A DNA stretch of 64,000 bases from Gari tellinella (Eukaryota > Mollusca > Bivalvia > Cardiida > Psammobiidae), in assembly GCA_922989275.2 (NCBI GenBank), contig OV277856.1, positions 54,197,358-54,261,357 of the forward strand, in the 5' to 3' direction. Position 1 is the first letter of the stretch; the number at the start of each line of letters is the position of its first letter. Positions 1 through 10,709 of the stretch are shown here, in pieces. Made by a program: the position numbers and the translations under genes. The notes below the pieces were generated by a model that made no database searches, was not told the DNA's origin, and saw only the letters and a list, made by a program, of their open reading frames with translations.

Positions 1-116
1 CTCTTTAGAAAGAAGATTGGGGGTATCCAGATCTCTTGCACTATGAAACATTTGTGTAAGGGTTGTGAACATCACCAGTCTCTTCGTTTTTCATCTAGCC
101 CGCTCTTTTCGTTTTC

Positions 117-180
117 TAAAACGCCCGTCTGGTATTGCATATAGTCTTATGTTGTTTGTTTTATAAGTGTAGAAAAGACT
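117..180. repeat. 64-bp perfect direct repeat, copy 1
   Basis: The stretch beginning TAAAACGCCCGTCTGG and ending GAAAAGACT is identical base for base at 918-981, exactly 801 bases downstream. Flanks differ on both sides. It could be the shared part of two terminal repeats of a short retroelement or a recent local duplication. I see no primer-binding site or polypurine tract that would settle it. Confidence 0.9.
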
Positions 181-917
181 GTTTATTTCACGCGTTTCGT
201 CAGTATAGCGTGAAATATATGTCTTATGCGGAACGTTTTTTCAACAGTATGTTTGAAAAGCCGCGTACAGGGTTCACAGTTGGTGGAGTATGCACGAGTG
301 TATCGTGTGTGTAAAGAGTACATAGATAGGGTCTGTGTATTGACTAGCTCATTCTACCAGACGACACTGTTAAAGCAAACTTTAAAATGTTTAAAGAAAT
401 TTTAATGAGTATTCTGCGGTATTGATAACTGTAATTTTTGAATGTCTACATGCTTTGATATTTCTTTACATGTAAAACCATATATCTACAAAGAATGAGG
501 TCCGGCATTCTTGCGATCTGACAGCTATCTATTGGATCAAGTGAATAGTTCATTTGATTACATGTGATAGAGACGTTCGGACACAGGTTTCCAGAGTTTT
601 CATGAATGTTTTATCTCTGGTTTTTCCTGGGCGAGTCGGTTCGCTGCATCTTTGTTAGTATTTCAGAACTCTTTTTTGAATACTATTAACGTTTTTGTCG
701 TTTTGTTTTCGAAATTTTATTTTGGATAACCCAGTTTTACCTTAGCAAGTAGGGGATTTATATCCATATTTGTAGATATATGGTCGGTGAATGGTTTTTT
801 CAATGGTTGCAAACCCATTGTAAATGTTGCTGATATAGCCATTGGTACTGCTAAATGTTTGATTCTGTTCAGGCACTTGTCAGCCTACATTGCATTTCAC
901 GTGGCACGTGGCACAAA

Positions 918-981
918 TAAAACGCCCGTCTGGTATTGCATATAGTCTTATGTTGTTTGTTTTATAAGTGTAGAAAAGACT
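918..981. repeat. 64-bp perfect direct repeat, copy 2
   Basis: Identical to 117-180. Its right edge abuts the terminal AACAGATTCTCCACTGTA of a CAGTGGAGAA-family MITE (982-999), so one inserted into or recombined with the other. Confidence 0.9.
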
Positions 982-1151
982 AACAGATTCTCCACTGTAC
1001 ACTGGCAAGATTCAATTGGAAAGTGGAATTGTCCATTAAGTTTTCAGTGATAAAGGAATTATTGCAATTGTTATCTAGCAGTGAGAGACCACACCGGATA
1101 CTTGTATCATTTTACATACCAATTAAAACTTTCAGTAGTTCACAAAGCTTA

Positions 1152-1311
1152 CAGTGGAGAATCTGTTATTCTTAAAGAAAGGGGGGGGGCATGTTTCAGG
1201 CACCTGACAACGGATTACCCGGCGTCTGATCTGGCTCCAAACTGTTTGCACTGCAAATAATTGTTTTAGCGTAAACGCGTTTATTGGGAAAGAATAACAC
1301 ATTCTCCACTG
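1152..1311. mobile_element. MITE, CAGTGGAGAA family, rearranged copy
   Basis: Both terminal repeats are present (CAGTGGAGAATCTGTTATTC and its complement) with TA on each side. The element is only 160 bp because the left arm of the central palindrome is gone; in its place, 1169-1214 carries about 45 bases that match, inverted, 1511-1554 of the neighbouring repeat. The right arm (CGGCGTCTGATC, CTCCAAACTGTTTG) is normal. Confidence 0.85.
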
Positions 1312-1409
1312 TACTCGACAAGGCAGGGAAAACCATCAAATGAATTGGCAAGAAAAGGGTAAAAAGGTCAAAATTTGAACAAAATGTGTTTGTGATTACA
1401 CAGCAGAGG

Positions 1410-1695
1410 TCTCAGTTAGGCATATTAAAGCCAGAATGTCAGCCAAATTTATGTTTTAATCGCGCAATTTCTTATATAAGAACATTTTCTATGTATTAAA
1501 ACTAAGCGAAATCCGTTGTCAGGTGCCTGAAACATGCCCCCCTTTCTTTAAGAACCATACATAAATGTGCCGATTTCTTATCGAGATGGTTGGAAAAATA
1601 AGCTTTTTGTTTACATAACAAATCTTCGCGTCGGCTTCCGAGAGTTTCCGCAAGGTCGAATAAGAGTCACGAGCAGAATAGTTCATAAACATTAA
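1410..1695. repeat. Interspersed repeat, left part (related to 32,637-33,190)
   Basis: The stretch with CTTATATAAGAAC, TATTAAAACTAAGCGAAATC and TTGTTTACATAA matches in order the repeat at 32,637-32,890. The homology resumes at about 2,395-2,560 (TATTGCCTCAATAATCATC, TTACTTCTTTTTATATG). The gap is filled by MITEs, so this older repeat was split by later insertions. Confidence 0.7.
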
Positions 1696-1700
1696 GGTAA

Positions 1701-1953
1701 CAGTGGAGAAAACGTTATTCTTTCCCGTTTAAACGCAAACGAAACGCAAAGGCATCGCAATAATACGCATAAATGGACAACCTTTCGACAATTCTGACCA
1801 TTCATGTTAGTCTGAGTGGCAAACAGTTTGGTGCGTGATCAGACGCCGGGTAACCGGTTACCCGGCGTCTGATCTGCTCCAAACTGTTTGCGATTGAAAT
1901 CATGGTTTTAGCGTTAACTCGTTTATTGGGAAAGAATAACATTTTCTCCACTG
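1701..1953. mobile_element. MITE, CAGTGGAGAA family, full length
   Basis: About 253 bp. It starts CAGTGGAGAAAACGTTATTC, ends with TTTTCTCCACTG, and has the central palindrome GATCAGACGCCGGGTAACC / GGTTACCCGGCGTCTGATC. Small ORFs seen through it on both strands come only from the repeat and are not genes. Confidence 0.9.
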
Positions 1954-1959
1954 TAAGCA

Positions 1960-2272
1960 AGGTAACATCGACTACATCGTCGTACACTTTCCTACATGAG
2001 ATAAGTATGGTTCCCATGCAGCACGAGACCACTGCGCTAACTTTACTGATATTTTATTCTCTCCCAATAAACGCATTTGTATACAAAGCTATTATTTCCA
2101 TTGCAAACAGATTGGAGCCAGGTCAGACGCCGGATAACCCGGCGTTTGATCAGGCTCCAACCTATTTGCTACTCACATTAAAAAATAATAGTTAAAACTT
2201 CTAAAAGTAAATTTCCACAGTTACGTGCATTGCGTTTGCGTTTAAACGGGAAAGAAAATGTATTCTCCACTG
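1960..2272. mobile_element. Diverged MITE plus flanking repeat (paired with 43,030-43,285)
   Basis: A divergent relative of the CAGTGGAGAA family: core CAAACAGATTGGAGCC with GGATAACCCGGCGTTTGATC, and right end ATTCTCCACTGTA. The left 80 bases (CGTACACTTTCCTA, ATGCAGCACGAGACC) also match 43,040-43,110, so the copied unit is larger than the standard MITE. Confidence 0.7.
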
Positions 2273-2908
2273 TATACTGCGCACAATAAACACAGCTATC
2301 AATGTTTTTGCTGGATGTAGGGAATACTCATCCCTTTAAAAGTTTTAGAATGTTCCAATCTAAAAATACCTCCGACAGGTCATAAGAAAACATCTTTACC
2401 GAGCGCAAGCCGAACGAACTCGGAAAATCTCCGTCGTTGATCGGATGTCAACGAACCGATTTAAAAGTCGACCCTTTTCCATCAAATTCATGTGTTTGTC
2501 AGATGTATTGCCTCAATAATCATCGCGGATTACTTCTTTTTATATGTTTAGATTACGTATCTGCCTGAATATTCAGGTTTAAAAAAATGCACTATTCTGG
2601 CTTACATACTGCCTTTAAATAAAACTGAACAAGCCTCACTTTTAGAAATTACGTGGGGTGTTATTGGCTATTAACTTGATCACGTTTGCTTATATTGGAT
2701 AATATCCCCAGGTAAAACGCCGTGCAAGTTGCTTCTGTCTGCAATGTGAATCCCGTGCTGATATTGGTTGTTTAGTTGTACAAAATTAATTGTGAGGCCC
2801 CATAATCCATTACATTTTTATTATGCCTAAATCCACGAGCTCTTCACCAGGAATAAAGAGAATTGCAATTACTTTTGAAACCGAAGCTCTACCATTTCTA
2901 CATAATTA

Positions 2909-3104
2909 CAGAGCTCCAGATAAGAGAGTGAAAATTGAACCAGTCCAACATTTTTTCACCCCTTTCAGCACCAACTCCTATGGTGTGACTACTCATTAGA
3001 ATAGTCTAGAAGAGAGACGGTTCTAATGAGTAGTCACACCATAGGGCTTAACTCAGAAATAAAGAATTTAGTTTCGGAAATACTCCCCTTATCTGGAGCT
3101 TAAT
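2909..3104. mobile_element. Small inverted-repeat element with hairpin core
   Basis: Ends AGAGCTCCAGATAAGAG and CTTATCTGGAGCTTAAT form terminal inverted repeats. In the middle, CTATGGTGTGACTACTCATT pairs with AATGAGTAGTCACACCATAG. A related copy lies at 56,216-56,350 with the same ACTACTCATTAGAA hairpin and a TTAGCTGGAGC end. It has no coding capacity. Confidence 0.7.
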
Positions 3105-3374
3105 ATGTATCAATTCCAGAGTTGTATTGTGGAATGTTTACGTTACTTTTCCTTTAAACGATGAAATAATAAAGGTTTTCTAACTGCTCTGGAAACATTC
3201 TGTTGAACATTTGATAAGGTAAGTTGTATAGAGATGGCCTGGTATACATATGTCTCTTCTGCTAGTTATCACGTTTAGTTATTTTGCGTTTTGTTGATAA
3301 AACTTTTGTATGAGTGGCACATGGCTCGGATCCAATTCATACACAAAATGGCTCCGGTGTCCGATTAGGATCTA

Positions 3375-3620
3375 CAGTTGAGAATCTGTTATTCTTTCCC
3401 GTTTAAACGCAAACGTACGCAAACGCAAAGCACTAAAACGTAGACAAGAACAACTTTTGGACAATTCTGATATTTCATGTTTATCTTGGTGGCAAACAGT
3501 TTGGAGCCTGATCAGATGCCGGGTTACCCGGCGTCTGATCTGGCTCCAAACTGTTTGTATTGGAAATAATAGTTTTAGCGTAAACGCGTTTATTTGGAAA
3601 GAACAACACATTCTCCACTG
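3375..3620. mobile_element. MITE, CAGTGGAGAA family, full length
   Basis: 246 bp with terminal repeats (left slightly mutated, CAGTTGAGAATCTG) and TA on both sides. It holds the central palindrome GATCAGATGCCGGGTTACCCG / CGTCTGATC. The subterminal GTTTAAACGCAAACGTACGC half is in the opposite orientation to copies such as 39,016. Confidence 0.9.
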
Positions 3621-3639
3621 TAACGTACCCCAGTCAGGG

Positions 3640-4326
3640 CCTCGTTCGGTTAGTTGTAAATTTGCTATGGTATGCGATGGCTTAACGGTGAGGCGTTACC
3701 GGGTCTCGAAAGATAGGCTGTTGAATAACTTGAAATCACTCTTCGGAAAAGTGTCCCTTAGAAGTGTAAACTTTATATAGAAGTTATGAAAAAAACGTTT
3801 TTATTAAGAAGAGAAAAACGATGTTCTTTTTTGTCAGAGTTGGTATAGGTATATCATAAATCTATGCAAATCTATGCAAATCTATCCATTTGTCTCCGTT
3901 GTCTTGTTATGGAGATATTTGAAAATTATCGTGTTTTTTTAACTGCAAACGATTTTATTTATTTATTTCTCTTCAGTGTACAATACATCATTAATAACAT
4001 AACATACCAATAACCACTTAGTACACTACCACTCTATTCAGAGTTATAAGAGACTATAATCAAGCAACTTTAAAACAACATATCAACTATCATACACATA
4101 AGATTAGATAAGAGTTGAATTTAAATAGCAATCTGCAAGAACTATACTGAAAATACACATGTAGAATATGACCTGAGACTAAAACAGGTCACATGTGTCT
4201 TCTCAATACAATTCAAGACACATTAACTAAACTGAATCCAAATATCACATATTTATCACATAAAACCGACTCTGGGAGTGTTATAAAGCCATTCAATAAA
4301 CTACAGTGAAATATCAATATTTGGGC
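3640..4326. other. Unassigned AT-rich stretch
   Basis: No gene or recognisable element. The only visible structure is a short tandem run of AATCTATGCA at about 3,860-3,890. Confidence 0.4.
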
Positions 4327-4948
4327 GCCGGTGTAACGAAGTATTTTGACCCCCATCGAAAAGTGACCCCCCGTCAAAATTCGACGTCGTAGAATGACCC
4401 CCTGTCGTCGAAAAAGGACCCCCATCGTCGAATATTGACCCCCTTCTGTCGAAAAATGACCCCCTTTATACTTACCTTTATATTTGGTTTAAAGTTAGTT
4501 TTGCAAGTGCTAAATGTGTATTTATACCCCAAAGCTCAATTTTGGGCGTACATGTATGTAGTGACAAAATTGCGCGTGTCTAGAAGTGATTCCGTCTTCA
4601 CATGTACCTTTTGTTTAGAACATATTTTCTTTATTACACCAGCAAGATTTATCGAAGTTGGTGTGTGAGTACAGCTTGCCATGGTAAATTGGCCTATAAC
4701 ATAGCCTGTAAAATTTTCACTTTTCAGGTCAGTCACTGTGACCTTGACCTTTGACATTATTTTTCGATAAACAACTTTTATGGCCTTTATTTGGTACCAC
4801 GGCACTCATACATGTACGTTCTATTGATTTAGAAGGATACCTGTCAGTTTGCAAGTTAATACGTCAGTTCCCAAAGTTGGGAGATTTTGAGGGGGCTCCG
4901 CGACAAAAGCTTTTGAATTTTCTTAATGCATTTCTTTTTATACATGAC

Positions 4949-5255
4949 TAATGCCCGTGTCACACTGTCCCGATTTTGACACCAGAAGGCCATACGAACA
5001 TGGAATTTAGAATTTCGCGCGAAGGTGGCCCCGAACCTGGCTCAACAGGCAAACCAACACGAAGGCAAGTACGGTGCCTACAGAAGGCCACACGATGGCA
5101 ACCGAACCACACACGAAGTCAACACGAATATGCGGATTTTAACAGGAAGTTTACCCGAAGGCCATACGAAGGTCACACGATAGCTACACGACGTCGTGTT
5201 GAGAGTATGCTGCAGTCGCGAAGGCAGCACATGACCTTCCGATGGTATTAAACAT
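4949..5255. repeat. Block rich in CGAAGGCCACACGA-type units
   Basis: Short imperfect units such as AGAAGGCCACACGATGGCAA recur many times over 300 bases. A related block in inverted form is at 7,556-7,650 (GATAGCTTCACGA). The 91-residue frame through it is a by-product of the repetition. Confidence 0.6.
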
Positions 5256-5456
5256 TCGGTAGACGGCGGGAAAGTTCAGTCGCTGATCTAAGATTAAAAG
5301 CCGCCATATATTTACCAATTTTAGATCTAATGTAACTTAAAATCTACGTAGGTTTTAAATTCATCACGTCACGAAAAGGAGGACAGGGAAAGATGAAGGC
5401 TGAAACCGCCGATAGACGAGTTCGAAGATTCAAAAAATAAGTTAACAGTCCTTAAT

Positions 5457-5741
5457 CCCCAGAGGGAGTTGTTGTTCAGAGGTAGTTGTTATAGGGAGGG
5501 AAATATTAAAACCCTGAGAGTGTAAACAGTTTGAATCCAGATCAGACACGTCGTAACGCGCTGTCTGATATCGGTAAAAACTGATTGTCACTCGTCATTA
5601 TATTGGTTTGATTTTGGGAGGCCAACTTTGTGAGAAAATAGCAGACGACAGCAGTGATATCGTTGGTATTAATGTTTTACTTAGGGAACAGTATCAAGCA
5701 TTTTTTTGAGAAGGAGTTTGCTGTAGGGAGGGAGCACTGTA
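5457..5741. mobile_element. Degenerate MITE, GTAGGGAGGGAGC family
   Basis: Contains AGGGAGTTGTTGTTCAGAGG at the left, a decayed core palindrome (AACAGTTTGAATCCAGATCAG, 5,526-5,590) and the terminal GTAGGGAGGGAGCACTGTA. It belongs with 23,214-23,567. Confidence 0.6.
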
Positions 5742-5932
5742 TGTGAAAATAATGTTAGTGTATATAATGGGAATGATACATGACAATCTTGTCATACCAG
5801 GGCACCAAGCCACCCTTGAAAGTAAAGTATTGACCTAAGTATCGTTTATAGTTTAACACGTTGCATGCTGTGTAATGTTTTTGTCTGTAACAATCTCAAA
5901 ATTTCTTTTAAATTCAGGGTCAGGGGCCCGTT

Positions 5933-6165
5933 TCATAAAATCTTGTACGACGAATGTTGTCGTAAGTCAGATTATAAAAATCTAAATTATTATTTATTTC
6001 TCCACCTAATCCTGTATTGCGGCATATCTTTGGAATCGTCTTGAAGACAACGATTTCAAAGAGAAGTCACAAGACAATTTTAGATAGAGAAATCAGAAAT
6101 TAAATATATTTTAAAGTTTTAACTTACGATCGTTTTTGTCTTACGACATTTTATGAAACGGGTAC
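5933..6165. mobile_element. MITE with GGGCCCGTTTCATAAAAT ends (PIF/Harbinger-like)
   Basis: Left GGGGCCCGTTTCATAAAAT and right ATTTTATGAAACGGGTACC are inverted, followed inward by matching TCGTAAG blocks. Ends of this kind are typical of PIF/Harbinger MITEs; the assignment rests on the termini only. Another copy with changed ends is at 50,246-50,464. Confidence 0.65.
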
Positions 6166-7080
6166 CTGAAGAGAAAACAACTTAGATCCTGATGAGACGC
6201 TGTGTTACGTGTTGTATCATCTTGATCCAAACTGTTAGCAAAGGTAATCAGTGTGGCCGAATTATCAGTCGCTAGCATGGTGAGAGGTTAATCTCAAGTT
6301 TCCAAAATGTAAAGTTCAATACTAGGTTAACATAGAATTAAAAGTTCGATCGACTCTACATCTTAGAAACTAGAAATTTTCAACTAAAGTAAAGCAAGGC
6401 TTATTGATTATAAGAAGATCGATGGCAGCTTAAAACATGATGAAGGCAAAAAGAATGTTCCGCAAAAGATGTTTGAACATTTCACTATATACATTAACTC
6501 TATGTAAACCAGCGACCCCCGGGGCGGGCCAATTTTGACCTCAGGGGCATACTTTCAACCTGCTTTAGCAGCCACCTGTCTTAAACACAATATAAATCAG
6601 TGGTATTAATAGAGAGGTTTTATTGTTTCTCAATATTAGTTGAAAACAATAACGAGTTGTCTCTGACTTGACATTTTTAAACTTGAGATTTTAAACTACA
6701 GTTAAACGGCCTGTTCCTTGCGACCATTAAAGAAACTTCTTATTGGTTATAAGAAAGATAGGTGATAGCTTGAAATATAGTGAAGTAAAATAGAATGCGC
6801 ATTCTGTTTTTTAACCTACTTTATGTGGTTACGTGTCTAGAAATTAACTATTGGTAGAGGGTTTAAGGTACAATTCATAAAAAATCCGTTTCAAGAAGAG
6901 GACATTTGGAAATATTAGGGATTTTTCATGATCAACTTTCATAATCATCAATATAAATCTGGTACATTGTAATAAAACTAATCATAGTGATAATAATTAT
7001 AATAATAACATTAAAAATAATAATAACAATTAACTAGTGGCCGCCCTGATGTACAACAAAACAAACATTTCTAATTTTAA

Positions 7081-7202
7081 TAGATGGTAGCTTAAAGCAG
7101 GCTGAAAGTACATACCTTTATGCACATTCTGTCTTACTTCCAATCTGCTGGAAATGAGTACCTGTCCTCAAAACTAGAAATAGGCTATGGGGTAAGGGGT
7201 TA
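7081..7202. repeat. Hairpin core C (CTTAAAGCAGGCTGAAAGT) copy
   Basis: AGCTTAAAGCAGGCTGAAAG on the left pairs imperfectly with the ACTTCCAATCTGCTGG arm, followed by the usual CTAGAAATAGGCTATGGGG and GGTTAA tail. It is a decayed member of the TTAACCCTTTACCCCATA family. Confidence 0.6.
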
Positions 7203-7974
7203 AACACCACATTATTTATGTGATTCAGTGGAAGTTATAAATAGTGTTGTTGTTTCTTATTGTTTCAATGTTGAACCTTTATTTCATAAGTGCAAACAAT
7301 AACAAGTACATGTACTAGGTGTTTGGAATATATATTTCAAAAATTATATTTATTATTTCACGTTATGCTTAAGGCATTATGCAATACAGGGCTCCCTATC
7401 TACAACACCATCCAACAAGAGACATATTATGTATTTTGTTCGGCGGGAGTTGTTGCACGGAGGAAAATATTAAAACCCTGAGAGTAAAAACATTAAGAAT
7501 CGTCTGATCTTGGTTCAAACTGTTTGTAACTTATTATTTTTTTATTTTTTTTGGTCACATCGTAGTCTCATCTCGATGTCATCGTACTATAATACGATAG
7601 CTTCACGATAGCTTCACGACATCATTGCGATGGCTTCACGGAGTCGTGTTGCCTTCCAAAGCTCAAGATAATAAAGAGTTTGAGTTGAGTCTGAGATCGT
7701 TGTCAGGCATTTGATTGGTCAGATTAGCGCAAACGCCCAGACTTAACTCAAACTCTTTAGAACCTTGGGCCCTGAAGTACCTATCAAATCGTCATCATTC
7801 AAATAAAGCCATTACAAGCGGGCTATGTTGTGTTTTGCCAACTCTTGCTGATATGATTCAACATTTTATCATGTTTATGTGTACATTTAACACTATCTAC
7901 AAACAACTTATATCCAGATCGGACGCTGCGCATTGTTGTCTCATTACCCTTGTCATCAATCAGTGTCGTTGAAT

Positions 7975-8110
7975 AACTCCGGTCATTATTCGATGTCGTA
8001 GAATGACCCCGGTCTTTTTTCGATGTCGTAGAATGACTCCCCGGTCATTATTCGATGTCGTAGACTGACCCCCCGGTCATTATTCGATGTCGTAGAATGA
8101 CCCCCCCCTG
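7975..8110. repeat. Tandem array of GGTCATTATTCGATGTCGTA units
   Basis: About four imperfect units of 31 to 35 bp, each with TCGATGTCGTAGAATGACCC. They are the same unit as the ends of the 4,327-9,829 region, so this block may mark a nested or rearranged end. Confidence 0.8.
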
Positions 8111-8635
8111 ATATTATTCTATTTCATAGAATACCACGACCTGCCCTGGTATGGTAATTACCGTATTTGATGTCAAACAAAGGCCCCTTCTCATTATTCA
8201 ATGTCGCGAGCAGCTCCCTGAGGATTAATTCATGTCAGATTGCTAAATACTTTTAAAAATCATTTGATGATTCTATGTTGTATAATATACTGTCAATAAT
8301 CTAATTAATATTTTCATAGACACATGCTGCAATGTTTCTGTTGCGACACATTGTAGTAAGACGAATGTCATCGGAATCGATGTAAATACATGTATTACAT
8401 TTTATATACATGTACTGTAAAAGGGGGATAAATATTTTCACTTGTTCACGTTTATTGATATCGAGTACCACTGATACTACGTTCAATAAGTGGTCATATA
8501 TCTTCAAGAATAGAAACAGGCTATGGAGTAAAGGGTTAAGTATTCATGTTTGACTTAATGCATCTAACAGACAATGCATTTGACACTGTAATGATGTTAT
8601 ATGCAGCAGTGACATTTATACATTTTGTCTTAGTA

Positions 8636-9355
8636 CAGTTGAACCCCTCTATATTAGAAATTCAATTAAGAAGTGTACAGGCAAAACGGCTTTGACTTTT
8701 CAAAGTGTATACTTGCATACATGTATGCATCTTTGATTATGTAGTTGACAAAGAACTTGTAAATGATTACCTATCAGTTATATATGATGTGCTTATTAGC
8801 CTTGTTTAGTAATGTTTTGGAATGTTATCAAAATGTAATGTACGATTTAATGCATTACTTTGCCAATGTAGTTGTAAACGGTGCGTATTGGTAATGTAAT
8901 TGTAATATAATGCACTCTTTAGCAATGTGATTGTAAAATTGTAAAGTAATTTATAACTTTCTCAAGTAATTCACACCATGCCTGCCCCCGCCCCACCGAC
9001 CTGCATACTCCATGGCTGAATTACACCCTTAACTTATTTATAAATAAGCTGTTCACGAATAAAACCTCAGACCCGCTACCAGCTTGTTTCAAAGAGATCG
9101 GGTAATCCCTACCATCAGCATCCAACATATAAGCACCAGGTTAACGGTATCCCTCGGGAACAGCATTTAGTATACTGTACGTCCCCATGGCATGCTTATC
9201 ATAAGTCTGAATTTTAACTTGTTTATCATCTAAAATTTATGTATCCTTTAACTCATTCACACCTGAAAATGTAAGTTAGGTATGTCAAGTCAATTTTCGA
9301 CTAGCTAGGGTTGTTTTATACAATACATTTCAAAACTGACACATATAATATTGTA
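8636..9355. other. Repeat debris, no gene
   Basis: The stretch starts with a fragment of the ACAGTAGAACCCCTCTATTA MITE end (8,636-8,672). A simple repetitive block of GTAATGTAATTGTAATGCA type at 8,810-8,965 is mirrored in inverted form at 45,665-45,750. No splice-bounded exon was seen. Confidence 0.5.
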
Positions 9356-9440
9356 GGCAAGATGGCTCAATGATCAGGGGGTAAATGTACAGTCGGCTGA
9401 GCGGTCATTCGGACTGAAAGTAGACTTTAACTGGTACTTT
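9356..9440 (+). mobile_element. SINE 3' end fragment
   Basis: AGGCAAGATGGCTCAATGAT through CATTCGGACTGAAAGTAGAC matches 24,208-24,286, the tail of the tRNA-headed SINE at 23,954. The head is missing, as is usual for truncated copies. Confidence 0.75.
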
Positions 9441-10104
9441 ACTTTTTTTTTACATATCAGAGGGCTCCTGTGGGTAAAGTCTGACCTGGGTCTACACTGT
9501 TTACAAAGGACAATTGTACTATTAACATGAACACTGTTTGTAAATAACTAATATACTCGTCGCTAGGGTCCAATTAGTTAAACTGTGTCGCTTAATTGCT
9601 GGAGAGGGTAGGGGGTCATTATTCGATGGGGGTCGATATATTTCAGGAGGGGTCAAAATACTGCATGAGGGGAGTCATAGTACTATGACCGGGGGGTCAA
9701 ATTTCGATGTCGAATTATGACCGGGGGTCATTGTACGATATCGAAAAATGACCGGGGGTCATTGTACGCCGTTGAATTATGACCGGGGGTCATTTTTCGA
9801 TGGGGGTCAAAATACTTCGTTACACCGGCCCTACCTGTTCGTCCACGAGCGCTACATGACGCGGGGCGCCAACTGACGTCATTTGCCACGGCGTTCCTGT
9901 AAACAACGTCAAGTTTTGGCGGAAAATATATATGGCGGAGAGACAAAAAACTACGGATTCAGTTGACTAAAAAGGGTTTTAAAATGTATATGTGATAAAT
10001 AGGATCTAACATTCGTGCTCATTATTTATCATTCTTAATAAACTCGTTGACTAAAATAAATATTGGATTCGATGTAGGCAAACATTTTGACAATATATCC
10101 TTCA

Positions 10105-10372
10105 GATCTAGTTAGAGTTGTAGCCACTAGAGGGTTAACACTGTTTTTCTTTGATTTGACCTTGATATCTAGTTTTTGACCCAAGACAACCCACATTCGA
10201 ATCTGGCCTAGACTTGTTCAAGGCAAAAATTGTCATCATCAAGTTTCATGAAGATCGGATGAAATTTGAAGCCGCTAGAGTGTTCAATAACTAATGGTGA
10301 ACGGACGGACAGACGACAAAACACCCCACCATCCATAAAGCTCACCTTGGCACTTCATGCCAGGTGAGCTAA
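10105..10372. repeat. Dispersed repeat ending in a TCACCT/AGGTGA hairpin
   Basis: Carries GACGGACAGACGACAAAACA and ends with AGCTCACCTTGGCACTTC / ATGCCAGGTGAGCT, a 12-bp stem. The terminal hairpin next to CTAA recalls a Helitron 3' end, but without the 5' end this is only a possibility. Confidence 0.5.
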
Positions 10373-10544
10373 AACACAAATATTGATGAAATATAAAAAA
10401 AAATTAATCAATATTATCAATTAATGAAAATTTCCATTACATTTATTAGCAACTGTATTTCATCAACTAACTGTCCAATACAGTCCTATAAATTATATGC
10501 ATACCACTTTTCGGAGATTATTAACGTTTGTTTGAACACAGGTG

Positions 10545-10706
10545 ACCTCTTAAAGCAGCTCGAAAGTAGAACAAATGTGTGTTTCACTTTCAGCCTGCTT
10601 TAATCTACATGGTACAAAAAGTCAAAGTAATAAATACCTGCTTAAACAGGTGACCACTTGAAGAAGGTTGGAAGTAGAGCAGAACATGCTTTAAACCTGC
10701 TTTAAG
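10545..10706. repeat. Two hairpin core C copies side by side
   Basis: 10,545-10,612 (CTTAAAGCAGCTCGAAAGTA / TTTCACTTTCAGCCTGCTTTA) and 10,640-10,706 (AGGTGACCACTTGAAGAAGG / AAACCTGCTTTAAGC) are adjacent decayed copies of the same stem. Confidence 0.6.
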
Positions 10707-10709
10707 CAA

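Larger units (their letters stand above)
1..1150. other. Left edge, mostly unassigned AT-rich sequence
   Basis: I see no exon with splice sites and no transposase here. The only structure is a pair of identical 64-base direct repeats (listed separately) and a short MITE end at 982-999. The window starts inside whatever unit this is, so a truncated transposon cannot be excluded. Confidence 0.4.
4327..9829. mobile_element. 5.5-kb region bounded by long inverted repeats
   Basis: The left end, GCCGGTGTAACGAAGTATTT, and right end, the exact complement finishing at 9,829, start inverted repeats that continue inward for over 100 bp as runs of a unit with TGACCCCC and TCGA (left 4,327-4,466, right 9,612-9,829). 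A third block of the same unit is at 7,975-8,110. Between them are MITEs, hairpins and fragments but no recognisable transposase. It is probably a non-autonomous or decayed DNA transposon. Target duplication is not clear, so two independent solo ends remain possible. Confidence 0.6.

Noticed and set aside
117..981. LTR retrotransposon with 64-bp terminal repeats
   Set aside because: The direct repeats are exact, but there is no primer-binding site, polypurine tract, coding remnant or target duplication.
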